DNA of 64,000 bases from Sphingomonadaceae bacterium 3R27C6 (GCA_005503215.1 SCNS01000006.1:124001-188000), one strand, 5' to 3'. Counted from the first letter of the stretch, positions 1-9,078 are shown. A program made the numbers and translations. Notes: a model not told the origin generated them from the letters alone.

Positions 1-135
1 CTGCCCGAGCCGGCGCAAACAGCGCTCGACGGCGCCGTATTCAATCTCGGCTGGCTCGTCGTCTACGGCCTCTCGACAGTCCTGCTTTGGAATGGCCGAC
101 GATCCGTGCTGGTCCAAGGCCCGTCAAGGGAATGA
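1..135 (+). CDS. C-terminal end of an unidentified membrane protein (5' end outside window)
   Basis: The first frame is open from base 1 to a TGA at 133-135 and encodes 44 residues. The middle (about residues 13-31) is hydrophobic enough for one membrane helix and is followed by a short basic tail. The reading frame and composition look like the end of a real gene, but the piece is too short to assign to a family. It reads toward the decayed MFS transporter downstream. Confidence 0.35.
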   Translation: MPEPAQTALDGAVFNLGWLVVYGLSTVLLWNGRRSVLVQGPSRE

Positions 136-249
136 ACGAAATCCTCACGGCGTCGGGCGCCACCCAAACGGTGCGCCCCATCGGTATGAAGCCGATGATG
201 TTCAAGACCTTCGTCTGCTCGACAGCGAGGCGTCGTTCGTCGCACTTAG

Positions 250-643
250 CGGGGCGATCGCGCGGGAAGGGAACTGCGGGTGGACGTCGTCCCGCTCGTT
301 TTTGGCAAGGCTTCGGTTGTCGGCATATGGGGGCTCAGACATTCTGGTGGATCGCTGCTTGCGCGGCGTGAAGCTCATAAGTCTGGCCGTATTTGCTGCC
401 GCCGCTCTTCTTCTCGCAACATCGCATCAATCCATGGTGTTGTTGCTGATCGTCGTGGCGGTCTGGGGCATAGCCTTCGGCGGCGCTCCGACCTTGCTGC
501 AAACGGCCCTTGCCGACACATCCGGTGAGCACGCCGATGTCGCTCAATCTATTCCGATCACCATCTTCGACCTAGCGGTGGCGGGAGGAGGATTGATCCG
601 CGGGCTTGTGATCGACCACCTTTGGACCAAGCTCGCGGCCTAG
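250..643 (+). pseudogene. Remnant of an MFS efflux transporter, 5'-truncated and frameshifted
   Basis: The frame ending at the TAG at 641-643 encodes about 90 residues typical of the second half of arabinose-efflux/drug-type MFS transporters: an LVDR..LRG loop, two hydrophobic helices, the motif WGIAFGGAPTLLQTAL, and AVAGGGLIRGLVID. The preceding helix (PLVFGKASVVGIWG, about 280-333) is in a different frame, so a frameshift lies near 333-345. The N-terminal half of the family (about 400 residues) is missing. The joining of two recognisable MFS segments across frames is what supports a pseudogene call. It could be a sequencing artefact only if the missing N-terminal half lay elsewhere. Confidence 0.6.
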
Positions 644-1030
644 GTCGTATTGCCTTTGATCTTGTTCGCCCTGACCTCAACTTCGCAATCAAAAAAGTAA
701 GACTTTCGCGCCGGTTGGCAACAACATTGACGGGTATTGGCGACACAATGGCGAAGAGGTGAGATGGCTCAGCAACTGCTCGAACGGTCCGCTGCTCTAG
801 TCGGACGCATGGCTTGAGCGCCTCTTTGCCATCGTGGCCCGCGGCGCACAACAAGGCCATACCAGATGGCAGACACATAGCCGCGCTAACTAGAGGATTG
901 CATTGCATCTAAAAGCTGTTTGCCCACGGCAGTCCATCAACGAACGCCATCAATACGCCGCTCAATATCCTTATTTTTGAATCTCATGAAACCCGTCAAT
1001 CTAAGCTTCAATCATGACAGTTTAGGGTTA
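644..1030. other. Gap with no recognised gene
   Basis: No reading frame here resembles a protein family or has a convincing ribosome-binding site. The only structure I can support is the palindrome at its right edge (1031-1057), described separately. The gap could carry a decayed regulator, since MFS efflux genes often have a neighbouring regulator, but nothing recognisable remains. Confidence 0.5.
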
Positions 1031-1057
1031 GAGGCGTTGCGCTTGTCGCAACGCCTC
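1031..1057. promoter_or_regulatory. Perfect palindrome containing a GTTGC-N7-GCAAC box upstream of the first TonB receptor
   Basis: Two 11-bp arms (1031-1041 and 1047-1057) are exactly complementary around a 5-nt loop. Its core, 1036-1052, is GTTGC-N7-GCAAC, the same 17-bp pattern found at 11551-11567 and 17563-17579. TGC-N7-GCA fits the T-N11-A rule for LysR-family operators. It lies about 75-100 bp upstream of the receptor ATG at 1131, a usual place for LysR activation. There is no T-tract after the hairpin, so an operator is more likely than a terminator. Which regulator binds is inferred; the LysR protein at 14186-15094 is the nearest candidate. Confidence 0.6.
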
Positions 1058-1130
1058 TCTTCGCTTGAGCAATAACGCCGCACCGCTACTCGCCGATAGA
1101 TTGAGCCTGAGTTTCAGGAGGGCAGTTTTG

Positions 1131-3425
1131 ATGAAATATGCAGTGTCAGTGGTGGGGTTGGCGATGCTGACGAGTGGTACGGCGCAAGCGCAGACCGAGA
1201 CGCGATCGGACCCTGACAGTGAAATCATCGTAACCGGAACCCGCGCATCGGGCAGGGCGGCGCTCGAATCGTCGGCGCCGGTCGACGTCGTTAGCGGTGA
1301 CACGATCGCCGACACGGGGTTCCCCGATCTCGGCCGTGCATTGAATTTTCTGCAACCATCGATCAATTTCGCGCGCGCTGCGACTACCGCTACTGCCGCC
1401 AACACGAAACCGGTCACGCTGCGCGGCCTGGCTCCCGACCAGACGCTGGTGCTGATCAACGGCAAGCGGCGCCATGCCAACGCGGTGCTGAACGTGAACA
1501 ACAGCATCGGCCGCGGGTCGGCGGCGGTCGACCTCGACACCATTCCCGAGAGTGCGATCGAACGCATCGAAATCCTGCGCGACGGTGCCGCGGCGCAATA
1601 TGGGTCGGATGCGATCGCGGGCGTCGTCAACATCATCCTCAAGTCGAACGCCAGCGGCGCGAACGCCGAGCTGTTCGGCAGTATTACCGAGGAAGGCGAC
1701 GGGGAAACGGGCCTCGCGAGCGCGAGCGCAGGTTTCGGCCTCGGCGACGGCGGCCATTTCACGGTGAGCGTTTCGGCACGCGCGCAGCGTCCCACCAATC
1801 GCGCCTTCGTCGACCAGCGGTTCGATCGCGTGACCTATCGCATCGGCGATCCCAAGGCGTCGGTCGCCAGCCTCGCGCTCGATACCGCGCTACCGCTCGG
1901 CGGAGATGCCGAAATCTATGGCTTCGGGACGCTGACGCGCAAGATATCCAACAATGGTGCGGGCTTTCGAGTGCCCGGCTTTTCGCCGCTCTATCCGGAC
2001 GGCTTCCTCCCCATTATCGAACCGCGGATCTGGGACGCCGGCGGCACGATAGGCGTGCGCGGTGAGCTGGGCGCGCTGAAGGCCGATCTCAGCCAGAGCT
2101 TCGGGTCGAACAAGGCCGATTTCAGCGTCTTCGACACCGCCAATGTCTCGCTGGGGCTCGCCAGCCCGACCCGCTTCGATTCGGGCGGGGTGACCTATCG
2201 CCAATATGTCACCGACTTTACCTTGTCGCTGCCGCTCGACGGCGTGCTTGCGGGCGGCAATATCGCGGCGGGGGGCCAGTATCGGCACGAATCCTACAAG
2301 ATCCGCAGCGGCGAACCCGACGCCTATTTCGGCACCGGCGCCGATGGCTTCGCGGGCTTCAACCCCCGCAACCCGACGAACGAGAGCCGCAACGCCTGGG
2401 CGGCCTTTCTCGACCTCGAGCTGCGGCCGGTGGAGCCGCTGCTCCTCGGCGGCGCCGTCCGCTACGACCATTATGGCGATTTCGGCGGCAAGACCACATG
2501 GCGTGCAACCTCGCGCCTCGAGCTGATGCAAGGTGCGGCGATCCGCGCGACCTATGGGACCGGCTTCAAGGCGCCGTCGCTGCAGCAGCAATATTTCAGC
2601 GCGGTGCAGGGCGCGCTCAGCGCCGGTCGACTCGTCACCGTCGGGACGCTACCGGTCGGCGATCCAGTCGCGCGCGCGCTCGGCGCGAGCGACCTGAAAC
2701 CCGAACGCTCGCGCAATTTCACGGCGGGCCTCGTCGCCGGTCCGATCGAGGGATTTTCCTTCACCGCCGATTATTTCCACATCCGGATCAGGGACCGGAT
2801 CGCGCTCAGCGAGCAGCTGGGCGGCGCGGCGGTGGTGAATATCCTGACCGCGGCGGGCATCACCAATTTCCAGCAGGTCCGCTTCTTCACCAACGCGATC
2901 GACACGACGACGCGCGGCGTCGAGCTGACGGCGCGTTGGCAGGGCGAATTGGGGCCGGACACGCATCTGTCGCTGACCGCGGGCTATGGCTGGTTCAAGA
3001 GCCGGCTCGACACGCTGCGGCCCAATCCGGTGCTGCCGGCGCTGCCGCTGCTCAACATGAAGTCGATCCTGTTCGTGACCGAGGCGCAGCCGAAGTCGAA
3101 ATTCACCTTTCAGGGTAGTCTGACGCATGGCAGTTTCGACCTCGGGGTCAACGTTGCCGCTTTCGGCACCTATCGCTCGCAGCCGCTGACCGCGGTGCAG
3201 ACCTTCGGCGGCAAGGAGACGGTCGATCTGTCGGCGGGTTACAAGATACTGGACGGCGTCCGCCTGGGCTTCGGGGTGCAGAATCTGTTCGATGCGCGGC
3301 CCGACACCATCGACGATCAGGTGCTGGCGATCGCGGCGACGGGCGGCAGCTTTCCGACCGGCGAGGAAACGCCGATCGGGCTCAACGGGCGCACCTGGTA
3401 CGCCCGGCTGACGGCGCGCTTCTGA
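1131..3425 (+). CDS. TonB-dependent outer-membrane receptor
   Basis: This 764-aa protein has an N-terminal signal peptide ending near AQA, then an EIIVTGTR segment typical of TonB-box regions. The plug domain follows (LRGLAPDQTLVLINGKRRH, then RIEILRDGAAAQYGSDAIAGVVNIILK) and then a long beta-barrel ending in an aromatic residue (TARF). It would import an unknown ligand using TonB energy. The ATG at 1131 is chosen because AGGAGG at 1116-1121 sits nine bases upstream; a TTG-initiated extension from 1065 would bury the signal peptide. The stop overlaps the start of the PhoD-type phosphatase (TGATG), so the two are translationally coupled. That suggests, but does not prove, that the imported compound is a phosphoester. 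Confidence 0.93.
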   Translation: MKYAVSVVGLAMLTSGTAQAQTETRSDPDSEIIVTGTRASGRAALESSAPVDVVSGDTIADTGFPDLGRALNFLQPSINFARAATTATAANTKPVTLRGLAPDQTLVLINGKRRHANAVLNVNNSIGRGSAAVDLDTIPESAIERIEILRDGAAAQYGSDAIAGVVNIILKSNASGANAELFGSITEEGDGETGLASASAGFGLGDGGHFTVSVSARAQRPTNRAFVDQRFDRVTYRIGDPKASVASLALDTALPLGGDAEIYGFGTLTRKISNNGAGFRVPGFSPLYPDGFLPIIEPRIWDAGGTIGVRGELGALKADLSQSFGSNKADFSVFDTANVSLGLASPTRFDSGGVTYRQYVTDFTLSLPLDGVLAGGNIAAGGQYRHESYKIRSGEPDAYFGTGADGFAGFNPRNPTNESRNAWAAFLDLELRPVEPLLLGGAVRYDHYGDFGGKTTWRATSRLELMQGAAIRATYGTGFKAPSLQQQYFSAVQGALSAGRLVTVGTLPVGDPVARALGASDLKPERSRNFTAGLVAGPIEGFSFTADYFHIRIRDRIALSEQLGGAAVVNILTAAGITNFQQVRFFTNAIDTTTRGVELTARWQGELGPDTHLSLTAGYGWFKSRLDTLRPNPVLPALPLLNMKSILFVTEAQPKSKFTFQGSLTHGSFDLGVNVAAFGTYRSQPLTAVQTFGGKETVDLSAGYKILDGVRLGFGVQNLFDARPDTIDDQVLAIAATGGSFPTGEETPIGLNGRTWYARLTARF

Positions 3426-4933
3426 TGTTCGGTCGGCGCCAGCTCATCGCCGGGGCGGCGGCGCTCGCCGCGAGCCGGTTCTTGATGGCGGCCCGCGTGA
3501 CGGCGGCGGATCGCGCGCCGCGTCTGGCTGCCGACCCCTTTGCGCTCGGCGTCGCCTCGGGAGAACCGGCGCCCGACGGTTTCGTCCTGTGGACGCGGGC
3601 GGTGGGGCTGGATGGGGACGCCCGTCTCGGCTATGAAATCGCCGCCGACGAGGGCTTTCGTTCGATCGTCCGTTCGGGCCGGGTCGACGCGCCCGCGGCG
3701 CGCGGCGGGGCGGCGCATCTGGAGGTGCGCGGGCTGCCGCCGGGGCGGCCCTTCTTCTATCGCTTCCATCTCGGCGATGCGGTCAGCCGCACCGGCCGGA
3801 CGGCGACGATGGCGACCGACCCGCGGCGGCTGCGCCTCGCGCTTACCTCGTGCCAGCATTGGGAACATGGCTGGTTCAGCGCCTATCGCGACATGATCGC
3901 GGAGGGCGTCGAGGCGGTGCTGCAGGTCGGCGACTATATCTATGAGAAATCCTTCGGCAGTGGCCCCGACGTCCGTGCGTTCGGCGCGCCCGATCCGCTG
4001 ACGCTGGACGATTATCGCGCGCGCCACGCGCTCTATCGCACCGACTCCGATCTCGCCGCCGCACACGCCGCCATGCCCTTCGTCGTCGCTTTCGACGATC
4101 ATGAGGTCGAGAACGACTATGTCGGCGACCATGGCGGGGTCACCGCCGATCGCACCGCTTTCCTGCGTCGCCGCACTGCGGCGTGGCAGGCCTATTTCGA
4201 GCATATGCCGCTACGCCCGTCGGCGCTTCGCAGCGGGGGTCGACTGCAGCTTTATCGCCGTTTCCATTGGGGCCGGCTCGCGACGGTGCATGTGCTCGAC
4301 ACGCGCCAGTACCGCAGCGTCCAGCCCTGTTCGGACACCAAACGCGGCGGGCAGGTGGTGCGGGGCTGCGCTGCCGTCGACGATCCCGATGCGACGGTGC
4401 TGGGCGCGGGGCAGGAAGCGTGGCTCGACGCCGGGCTGGCACGCGAGGAGGCCGGGTGGAGCCTGATCGCGCAGCAGACGCTGTTCGCGCGCCTTGCGCT
4501 GCCGCAGGGACCCGACGCCCGCTGGTCCGACATGTGGGACGGCTATGAGGCAGCCCGGCGGCGCGCGATCGCCAGCCTGACCCGGCCGACGGTGCGCAAC
4601 GCCGTCGTGCTCGGCGGCGACGTCCATTCCTTCTGGCTGAACGACATCCTCGCCGATTTCGGCGATCCGCGATCGAAGGTCGTGGCGAGCGAGGTGGTGA
4701 CGAGTTGCCTCGCGTCGCGGAGCGGTCCCGCCGCGTTGTTCGACGGTGCGGCGGCGCGCAATCCGCACGTCCGATACCATGACAATGCGCACGCCGGATA
4801 TGCCTTGCTCGACCTTGTCCCGCAGCGGCTCGACGTCGATCTGCGCGCCGTGTCGTCGCTGACCGATCCCGCGGCGCGATGCGTCTCGCTCGAACGGCGA
4901 TCGATCGAGGCGGGGCGACCGGGTTTCGCCTGA
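3425..4933 (+). CDS. PhoD-family alkaline phosphatase / phosphodiesterase
   Basis: This 502-aa protein begins with a Tat-like signal (GRRQLIAG, residues 3-10, then an alanine-rich stretch). The PhoD N-terminal domain follows (LGVASGEPAPDGFVLWTR, residues 41-58), then the catalytic metallophosphatase domain. Visible metal-site motifs are TSCQHW (about 141), VGDYIYE (about 168), DDHEVENDY (about 224) and GGDVHSF (about 397). Family members are exported, calcium/iron-dependent enzymes that hydrolyse phosphate mono- or diesters in the periplasm. Its start overlaps the receptor stop, so the two are made together. The substrate is unknown, and no Pho box was recognised. Confidence 0.9.
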   Translation: MFGRRQLIAGAAALAASRFLMAARVTAADRAPRLAADPFALGVASGEPAPDGFVLWTRAVGLDGDARLGYEIAADEGFRSIVRSGRVDAPAARGGAAHLEVRGLPPGRPFFYRFHLGDAVSRTGRTATMATDPRRLRLALTSCQHWEHGWFSAYRDMIAEGVEAVLQVGDYIYEKSFGSGPDVRAFGAPDPLTLDDYRARHALYRTDSDLAAAHAAMPFVVAFDDHEVENDYVGDHGGVTADRTAFLRRRTAAWQAYFEHMPLRPSALRSGGRLQLYRRFHWGRLATVHVLDTRQYRSVQPCSDTKRGGQVVRGCAAVDDPDATVLGAGQEAWLDAGLAREEAGWSLIAQQTLFARLALPQGPDARWSDMWDGYEAARRRAIASLTRPTVRNAVVLGGDVHSFWLNDILADFGDPRSKVVASEVVTSCLASRSGPAALFDGAAARNPHVRYHDNAHAGYALLDLVPQRLDVDLRAVSSLTDPAARCVSLERRSIEAGRPGFA

Positions 4934-4960
4934 CGCCGCGCGGCAAACGGCGAGCCGGTC

Positions 4961-4977
4961 ATTGCATTCGGCGCAAT
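4961..4977. promoter_or_regulatory. Variant LysR-type box ATTGC-N7-GCAAT upstream of the DUF2855 gene
   Basis: The arms ATTGC (4961-4965) and GCAAT (4973-4977) are perfectly complementary with a 7-base spacer. They share the TTGC-N7-GCAA core with the stronger boxes at 1036, 11551 and 17563. The site lies about 100-116 bp upstream of the DUF2855 start, inside the 143-bp gap after the phosphatase gene. This suggests that the DUF2855-receptor pair has its own promoter. Confidence 0.45.
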
Positions 4978-5076
4978 TATCGTTCGATTCTGGCCGTTTG
5001 ATCGAAGCCCCTTCCGCGGCGAACCTGCCCGCCAAGCCCTGTCGCGCGCCGACGGGCAGCGGGCAGGGGAAAGACA

Positions 5077-6147
5077 TTGCAGCGTGCCGGAACCGTCAGC
5101 CTCGTCGTCGACCGCAGCGGACCGCTTCCCGGCGACCTTGCGATGGTTCGCGATGCTCCCGCGGCGCCGCTGCGAGACGGCGCGGTGCGGCTCGCGGTCG
5201 ATTGTTTCAGCCTCAGCGCGAACAATCTGACCTATGCGCTCCTCGGCGACCGATTGGGCTATTGGTCGCTCTTCCCCAGGCCGGACCCGTGGGGGATGGT
5301 GCCGGCCTGGGGCTTTTCGACCGTCGTCGAGAGCCGCCATGTCGCGGTCGGGGCCGGCGAGCGCCTCTATGGCCTTTGGCCGATGGCGTCGTCGGCGGTG
5401 CTCGAACCGGGGCGGGCCAACGCCCGGCTGATCGTCGAGAACGCGCCGTTGCGGCGCGCGCTGCCGCCCGCCTATAACAGCTATTTCCGCGTTGCGGCCG
5501 ACCCGATCCACGCGCCGGGGACCGAGGAACGGCAGGCGGTCATCCGTCCGCTGTTCATCACCTCCTTCCTGCTCGACCGGCTGATCGGGCGGACGCAGGC
5601 ATGGGGCGGCGACACGGTGATCGTCACCAGCGCATCGAGCAAGACGGCGCTGGGGCTCGGCTGGCTGCTGCGCCGGGGCAGGCCCGGGCTGCGCGTCATC
5701 GGCGTCACGTCCGAACGCCATCGCGCCGCCGTCGCCGGTCTGGGTTTCTTCGGCGAAGTGGCGACCTATGACGCGTTGCCCGCGATCGCCGGGGCCGCGA
5801 TCGTCGATTTTTCGGGGAATGAGCCCCTGCTCGCCAGCCTGCGCGAGCGGTCGCCGCCGGTCCATCTCTGCCGCGTCGGCCTGACGCACGGGCGCGACGA
5901 ACCGGCCGTGCCGCGCCCCGACGAGCAATTTTTCTTCGCGCCGGACGCGATCATCGCCGTCGCGGCCGAACTGGGGCCGGCCGGCTTCGACACCGCGCTT
6001 GCCGGCGCCACGCGCGATTTCATCGACACATCGCGCGACTGGCTCGCGGTCGAGGCGGTGCGCGGCGCGGAAGCCATTCGCGACGCCTGGGCACGCATCC
6101 GCTTCGGCGCTGGCGACCCCACCAGAGCGATCGTCGCATCCTTTTGA
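5077..6147 (+). CDS. DUF2855 family protein
   Basis: This 356-aa protein matches the DUF2855 pattern as I know it: AVDCFSLSANNLTYALLGD, YWSLFP, VPAWGFSTVVES near the N-terminus, and a central AYNSYFRV segment. The overall shape recalls zinc-free medium-chain dehydrogenase/reductase proteins, because the middle (VIVTSASSKTALGLGWLL, about residues 180-197) resembles a nucleotide-binding beta-alpha-beta start. No enzymatic activity is established for the family. The TTG at 5077 is chosen because AGGGGA lies about six bases upstream and no ATG occurs before the conserved region. A TonB receptor follows after 24 bp, so the two are probably co-transcribed. Confidence 0.8.
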   Translation: MQRAGTVSLVVDRSGPLPGDLAMVRDAPAAPLRDGAVRLAVDCFSLSANNLTYALLGDRLGYWSLFPRPDPWGMVPAWGFSTVVESRHVAVGAGERLYGLWPMASSAVLEPGRANARLIVENAPLRRALPPAYNSYFRVAADPIHAPGTEERQAVIRPLFITSFLLDRLIGRTQAWGGDTVIVTSASSKTALGLGWLLRRGRPGLRVIGVTSERHRAAVAGLGFFGEVATYDALPAIAGAAIVDFSGNEPLLASLRERSPPVHLCRVGLTHGRDEPAVPRPDEQFFFAPDAIIAVAAELGPAGFDTALAGATRDFIDTSRDWLAVEAVRGAEAIRDAWARIRFGAGDPTRAIVASF

Positions 6148-6171
6148 CCACAAAGAAAATCGGGAGGGTTT

Positions 6172-8553
6172 ATGAAAAGGAATTTCCGCCGCGGGCTGTC
6201 GCTCGTCACGCTCGTGATCGCTTCGCCCGCATGGGCGCAGGAAGACGGGGCGGCCGACGGATCCGGCGACATCGTCGTCACCGCCACCAAGCGGGCGCAG
6301 AATCTGCAGGACGTGCCGATCGCGGTTTCGGCCTTTTCGTCCGAACAACTCCAGAAGTCGGGGATCAACGACACGCGCGAGCTGATGACGCTCGCCCCCA
6401 GCCTCAACCTGACGAGCACCACCTCGGATTCGGCTGGCGTCGTCATCCGCCTGCGCGGCGTCGGCAGCGAGGCGATCAATCCCGGTCTCGAATCCTCGGT
6501 CGCGACCTTCGTCGACGGCGTCTATCGCAGCCGTTCGAACCTCAGCCTCACCGATATTCCGGGGATCGAGCGGATCGAGGTGCTGCGCGGGCCGCAGGGG
6601 ACGCTGTTCGGCAAGAACACCTCGGCGGGCCTCATCAACGTCATCACATTCGCGCCGCAGTTCAAGCCGAGCTTCGATGCGGCGGCGTCCTATGGGAATT
6701 ACGACATGGTCCGCCTGAACGCGGGCGGCGGCGGGACGCTGGTGAAGGATGTCGCGGCGGTGCGGTTCGACGCGGCCTGGCAACGCCGCGACGGCTTCGT
6801 CCGCGATTTCGACAGTGGCCGGCGCTACCGCAACCGCAACCGCCTGACGCTGCGCGGCCAGCTTCTGCTCACGCCGGCCGACGACCTTGATATCCGGCTC
6901 ATCGCCGATTACGGGCATCGCCGCGAGACGGGCCCCGACACCTATTCGCCGACCGTCAACGATCCGCTCTATGTCGGCATCTTCCAGGCGATGGGTTTCG
7001 GCAGCCATATCGGCCGCAAGGATCTGACGATCACGACGACGGAAGATCGCGCGTCGGTCGAGGAAACCGACCAATGGGGCCTGTCGGGCGAACTCAACTG
7101 GAAGCTGGGCGGCGCGACGCTGACCGCGATTACCGGATACCGGCACTGGCACAACGACCAGGCGCGCGAGGTCGACTATGCCGAGGCCGATCTGGTCTAC
7201 ATTCCCTTCAAGGCCGCGGCGCAGGCCTTCGATACCTTCACGCAGGAACTCCGCCTCGACGGAACGTCGGGGCCGGTCGACTGGATGGTCGGCGGCTTCT
7301 ACAGCCACGAAAAGGCGTTCGGCCGCTACGGCTATCGCACCGGGCGCGACCTCGAACCCTTTCTCGATCGGCTCTTCGGGCCGGCGACAGGGCTGGCCCA
7401 CCCGATCTCCTTTTACACCGGCCTTCCCGTCGGCCAGAGCTATCCGGAAGGGGCGGGCGTCGGGCGCGACGACTTCCGCCAGACGTCGCGGAGCATTTCG
7501 GTGTTCACACACAATGTCTGGCACATCACCGACCGGCTCGACCTGATCGGCGGCCTGCGTTTCACGCGCGAGGCCAAGCGGGTCGACGTCGACATCGTCG
7601 ACACGCTGAACCCTGGCTGCCAGGCGCTGATCGCCGCCGGCCTGTCGGCGCCCGGCGCGACGCCGATTTCGGGCATCCAGTGCCTTCAGCTCTTCGATGC
7701 GCGTTACGACGGATCCTATTCGGCGCGAAAGGTCGAGAAGGAATGGTCGGGGATCGCGACGATCAGCTATGATTTCAGCGACGCGCTCCACGGCTATGCG
7801 ACCTACAGCCGGGGCTACAAGGCGGGCGGCTTCGTGCTCGATCGCGCGGGCTTCCGCCCGATCACCGTCAAGGCGCCCGACGCCGGCGATCTCGCCTTCG
7901 ACCCCGAACTCGCGACCAATTACGAGGCGGGGCTGAAATTCCGCTCGCCGGGCGGCGTAGCGACGGTGAACGGCGCGCTCTTCTATACGCGTTTCACCGA
8001 CTATCAGCTCAGCTACAACACCGGCGCGGCGCTCATCACCACCAACATCCCGCGCGTCACCGCCAAGGGATTCGAACTCGAAGCCGGCGTGCGCCCGGCA
8101 CCGGCCTGGCAACTGGCGGCGGGCGTGACCTACGCCAGCGCGCGCTATGGCGCGATCCCGCCGGGCCCGCCCGCCAATGTCGTCGCGATCGCCGGGCAGC
8201 AACTCGCCAATGCACCGAAATGGGTCGTCACCGGCTCGGTCGGCTGGGACGATCTCGTCGCGGCGGGCAAGTTGCGGGCGTTCGCGCAAGTCGACGGACG
8301 CTATCAGTCGGAGGTGCTGACCGAGCGCCTGCTCCGTCCGACCTCGGGTCAGAAAGGCTATGCGCTGTTCAACGCCCGCGTCGGTCTGGGCGCGCCTGAC
8401 GAGCGCTGGACGTTCGAGCTATGGGCGCGCAACCTCGCCAACCAGCGTTATATCGGGTCGATGATTCCCGCGACCTTCCAGGGCGCGACGCTGGTCGGTG
8501 CGCAGGGTGAGCCGCGCACCTATGGCCTGACGGTGCGGACCCGGCTGCGATAG
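6172..8553 (+). CDS. TonB-dependent outer-membrane receptor
   Basis: This 793-aa protein has a signal peptide ending at AWAQ (residue 23), then DIVVTATKRAQNLQDVPIAV, the signature of the large sphingomonad receptor group that imports organic substrates. The plug follows (IRLRGVGSE, RIEVLRGPQGTLFGKNTSAGLINVIT) and then a barrel ending in an aromatic-hydrophobic-arginine C-terminus. GGAGGG lies just upstream of the ATG. It sits 24 bp after the DUF2855 gene on the same strand. The ligand is unknown. Its presence in an acyl-CoA locus suggests an organic carbon source rather than an iron chelate. Confidence 0.93.
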   Translation: MKRNFRRGLSLVTLVIASPAWAQEDGAADGSGDIVVTATKRAQNLQDVPIAVSAFSSEQLQKSGINDTRELMTLAPSLNLTSTTSDSAGVVIRLRGVGSEAINPGLESSVATFVDGVYRSRSNLSLTDIPGIERIEVLRGPQGTLFGKNTSAGLINVITFAPQFKPSFDAAASYGNYDMVRLNAGGGGTLVKDVAAVRFDAAWQRRDGFVRDFDSGRRYRNRNRLTLRGQLLLTPADDLDIRLIADYGHRRETGPDTYSPTVNDPLYVGIFQAMGFGSHIGRKDLTITTTEDRASVEETDQWGLSGELNWKLGGATLTAITGYRHWHNDQAREVDYAEADLVYIPFKAAAQAFDTFTQELRLDGTSGPVDWMVGGFYSHEKAFGRYGYRTGRDLEPFLDRLFGPATGLAHPISFYTGLPVGQSYPEGAGVGRDDFRQTSRSISVFTHNVWHITDRLDLIGGLRFTREAKRVDVDIVDTLNPGCQALIAAGLSAPGATPISGIQCLQLFDARYDGSYSARKVEKEWSGIATISYDFSDALHGYATYSRGYKAGGFVLDRAGFRPITVKAPDAGDLAFDPELATNYEAGLKFRSPGGVATVNGALFYTRFTDYQLSYNTGAALITTNIPRVTAKGFELEAGVRPAPAWQLAAGVTYASARYGAIPPGPPANVVAIAGQQLANAPKWVVTGSVGWDDLVAAGKLRAFAQVDGRYQSEVLTERLLRPTSGQKGYALFNARVGLGAPDERWTFELWARNLANQRYIGSMIPATFQGATLVGAQGEPRTYGLTVRTRLR

Positions 8554-8565
8554 CCGAACGGAAAG

Positions 8566-8643
8566 GAGCCGGCCTTTCATATGAGAGGCCGGCTCCGGCA
8601 CTGCGTGGAAATAGCGGGTCCGCCGTGGCGGGCCCGTTTGTTG
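8566..8643. terminator. Two stacked hairpins between convergent genes (bidirectional terminator)
   Basis: The first hairpin, 8566-8595, pairs ten bases perfectly on each side (GAGCCGGCCT with AGGCCGGCTC), and the loop is itself nearly self-complementary. The second, 8615-8636, pairs ten bases with one mismatch and is followed by TTTGTTGT at 8637-8643, a reasonable U-tract for plus-strand termination. They separate the plus-strand receptor (stop at 8553) from the minus-strand thioesterase (stop at 8644). Confidence 0.65.
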
Positions 8644-9078
8644 TCAGCCGGAGGATTTCGCGACGTCAGCGATCACCCGGAACAGCGCGGTCGCGCGGCC
8701 GACGGGTGCGCCGTCGGCGGCTACTTCGGCCGATGCGAAGGCGATCGTCCGGCCCGGCTGTGTCGGCTCGGCCGCTATCTCGACCCATTGTCCGGCGCGC
8801 ACTGCGCCGAGGAAATCGACCGACAGATGGATGGTGACCAGGCTGGTGCCATCGCCGATCGCGAGCGCGCAGGCGATACCCATGGCGTTGTCGCAAAGCG
8901 CCGACAGCACGCCGCCGTGCAGCATCGCCCGCGCGTTGCAATGCGCTTCGGCGACGCGCAGGGCGATCACGAAACGGCCCTCGTCGCGCTTCGACCAGAG
9001 CGGTTCCCACGCGTCGGTCACGGGGCTGCGGCGGAAATGCCGTTCGAACCCCGTGGGCGGATCGGCGGGCGCGCTCAC
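8644..9078 (-). CDS. PaaI-type hotdog-fold thioesterase
   Basis: This 144-aa protein has the single hotdog domain of the PaaI group. It carries HGGVLSALCDNAMGIAC (about residues 54-70), with the HGG and D active-site elements, followed by SLVTIHLSVDFLGAVRAG. Such enzymes hydrolyse aryl- or acyl-CoA thioesters and protect the CoA pool during catabolism. The start is GTG at 9078, overlapping the TGA of the upstream receptor gene (GTGA), so translation is coupled to that receptor. The real substrate is unknown, but an acyl-CoA thioester fits the ligase, dehydrogenase and hydratase nearby. Confidence 0.85.
   Translation of the reverse strand: MSAPADPPTGFERHFRRSPVTDAWEPLWSKRDEGRFVIALRVAEAHCNARAMLHGGVLSALCDNAMGIACALAIGDGTSLVTIHLSVDFLGAVRAGQWVEIAAEPTQPGRTIAFASAEVAADGAPVGRATALFRVIADVAKSSG

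Noticed and set aside
1031..1057. Terminator of the upstream MFS remnant
   Set aside because: There is no T-tract and the same palindrome recurs in other promoters, so an operator is more likely.
1065..1130. N-terminal extension of the first receptor from a TTG
   Set aside because: The ATG at 1131 has a near-perfect ribosome-binding site and directly begins the signal peptide.
4543..8289. Very long minus-strand open frame (over 1200 codons) opposite the DUF2855 and receptor genes
   Set aside because: It is antisense to well-supported plus-strand genes, is full of arginine and low-complexity text, and has no family signature; GC-rich codon use keeps opposite frames open.
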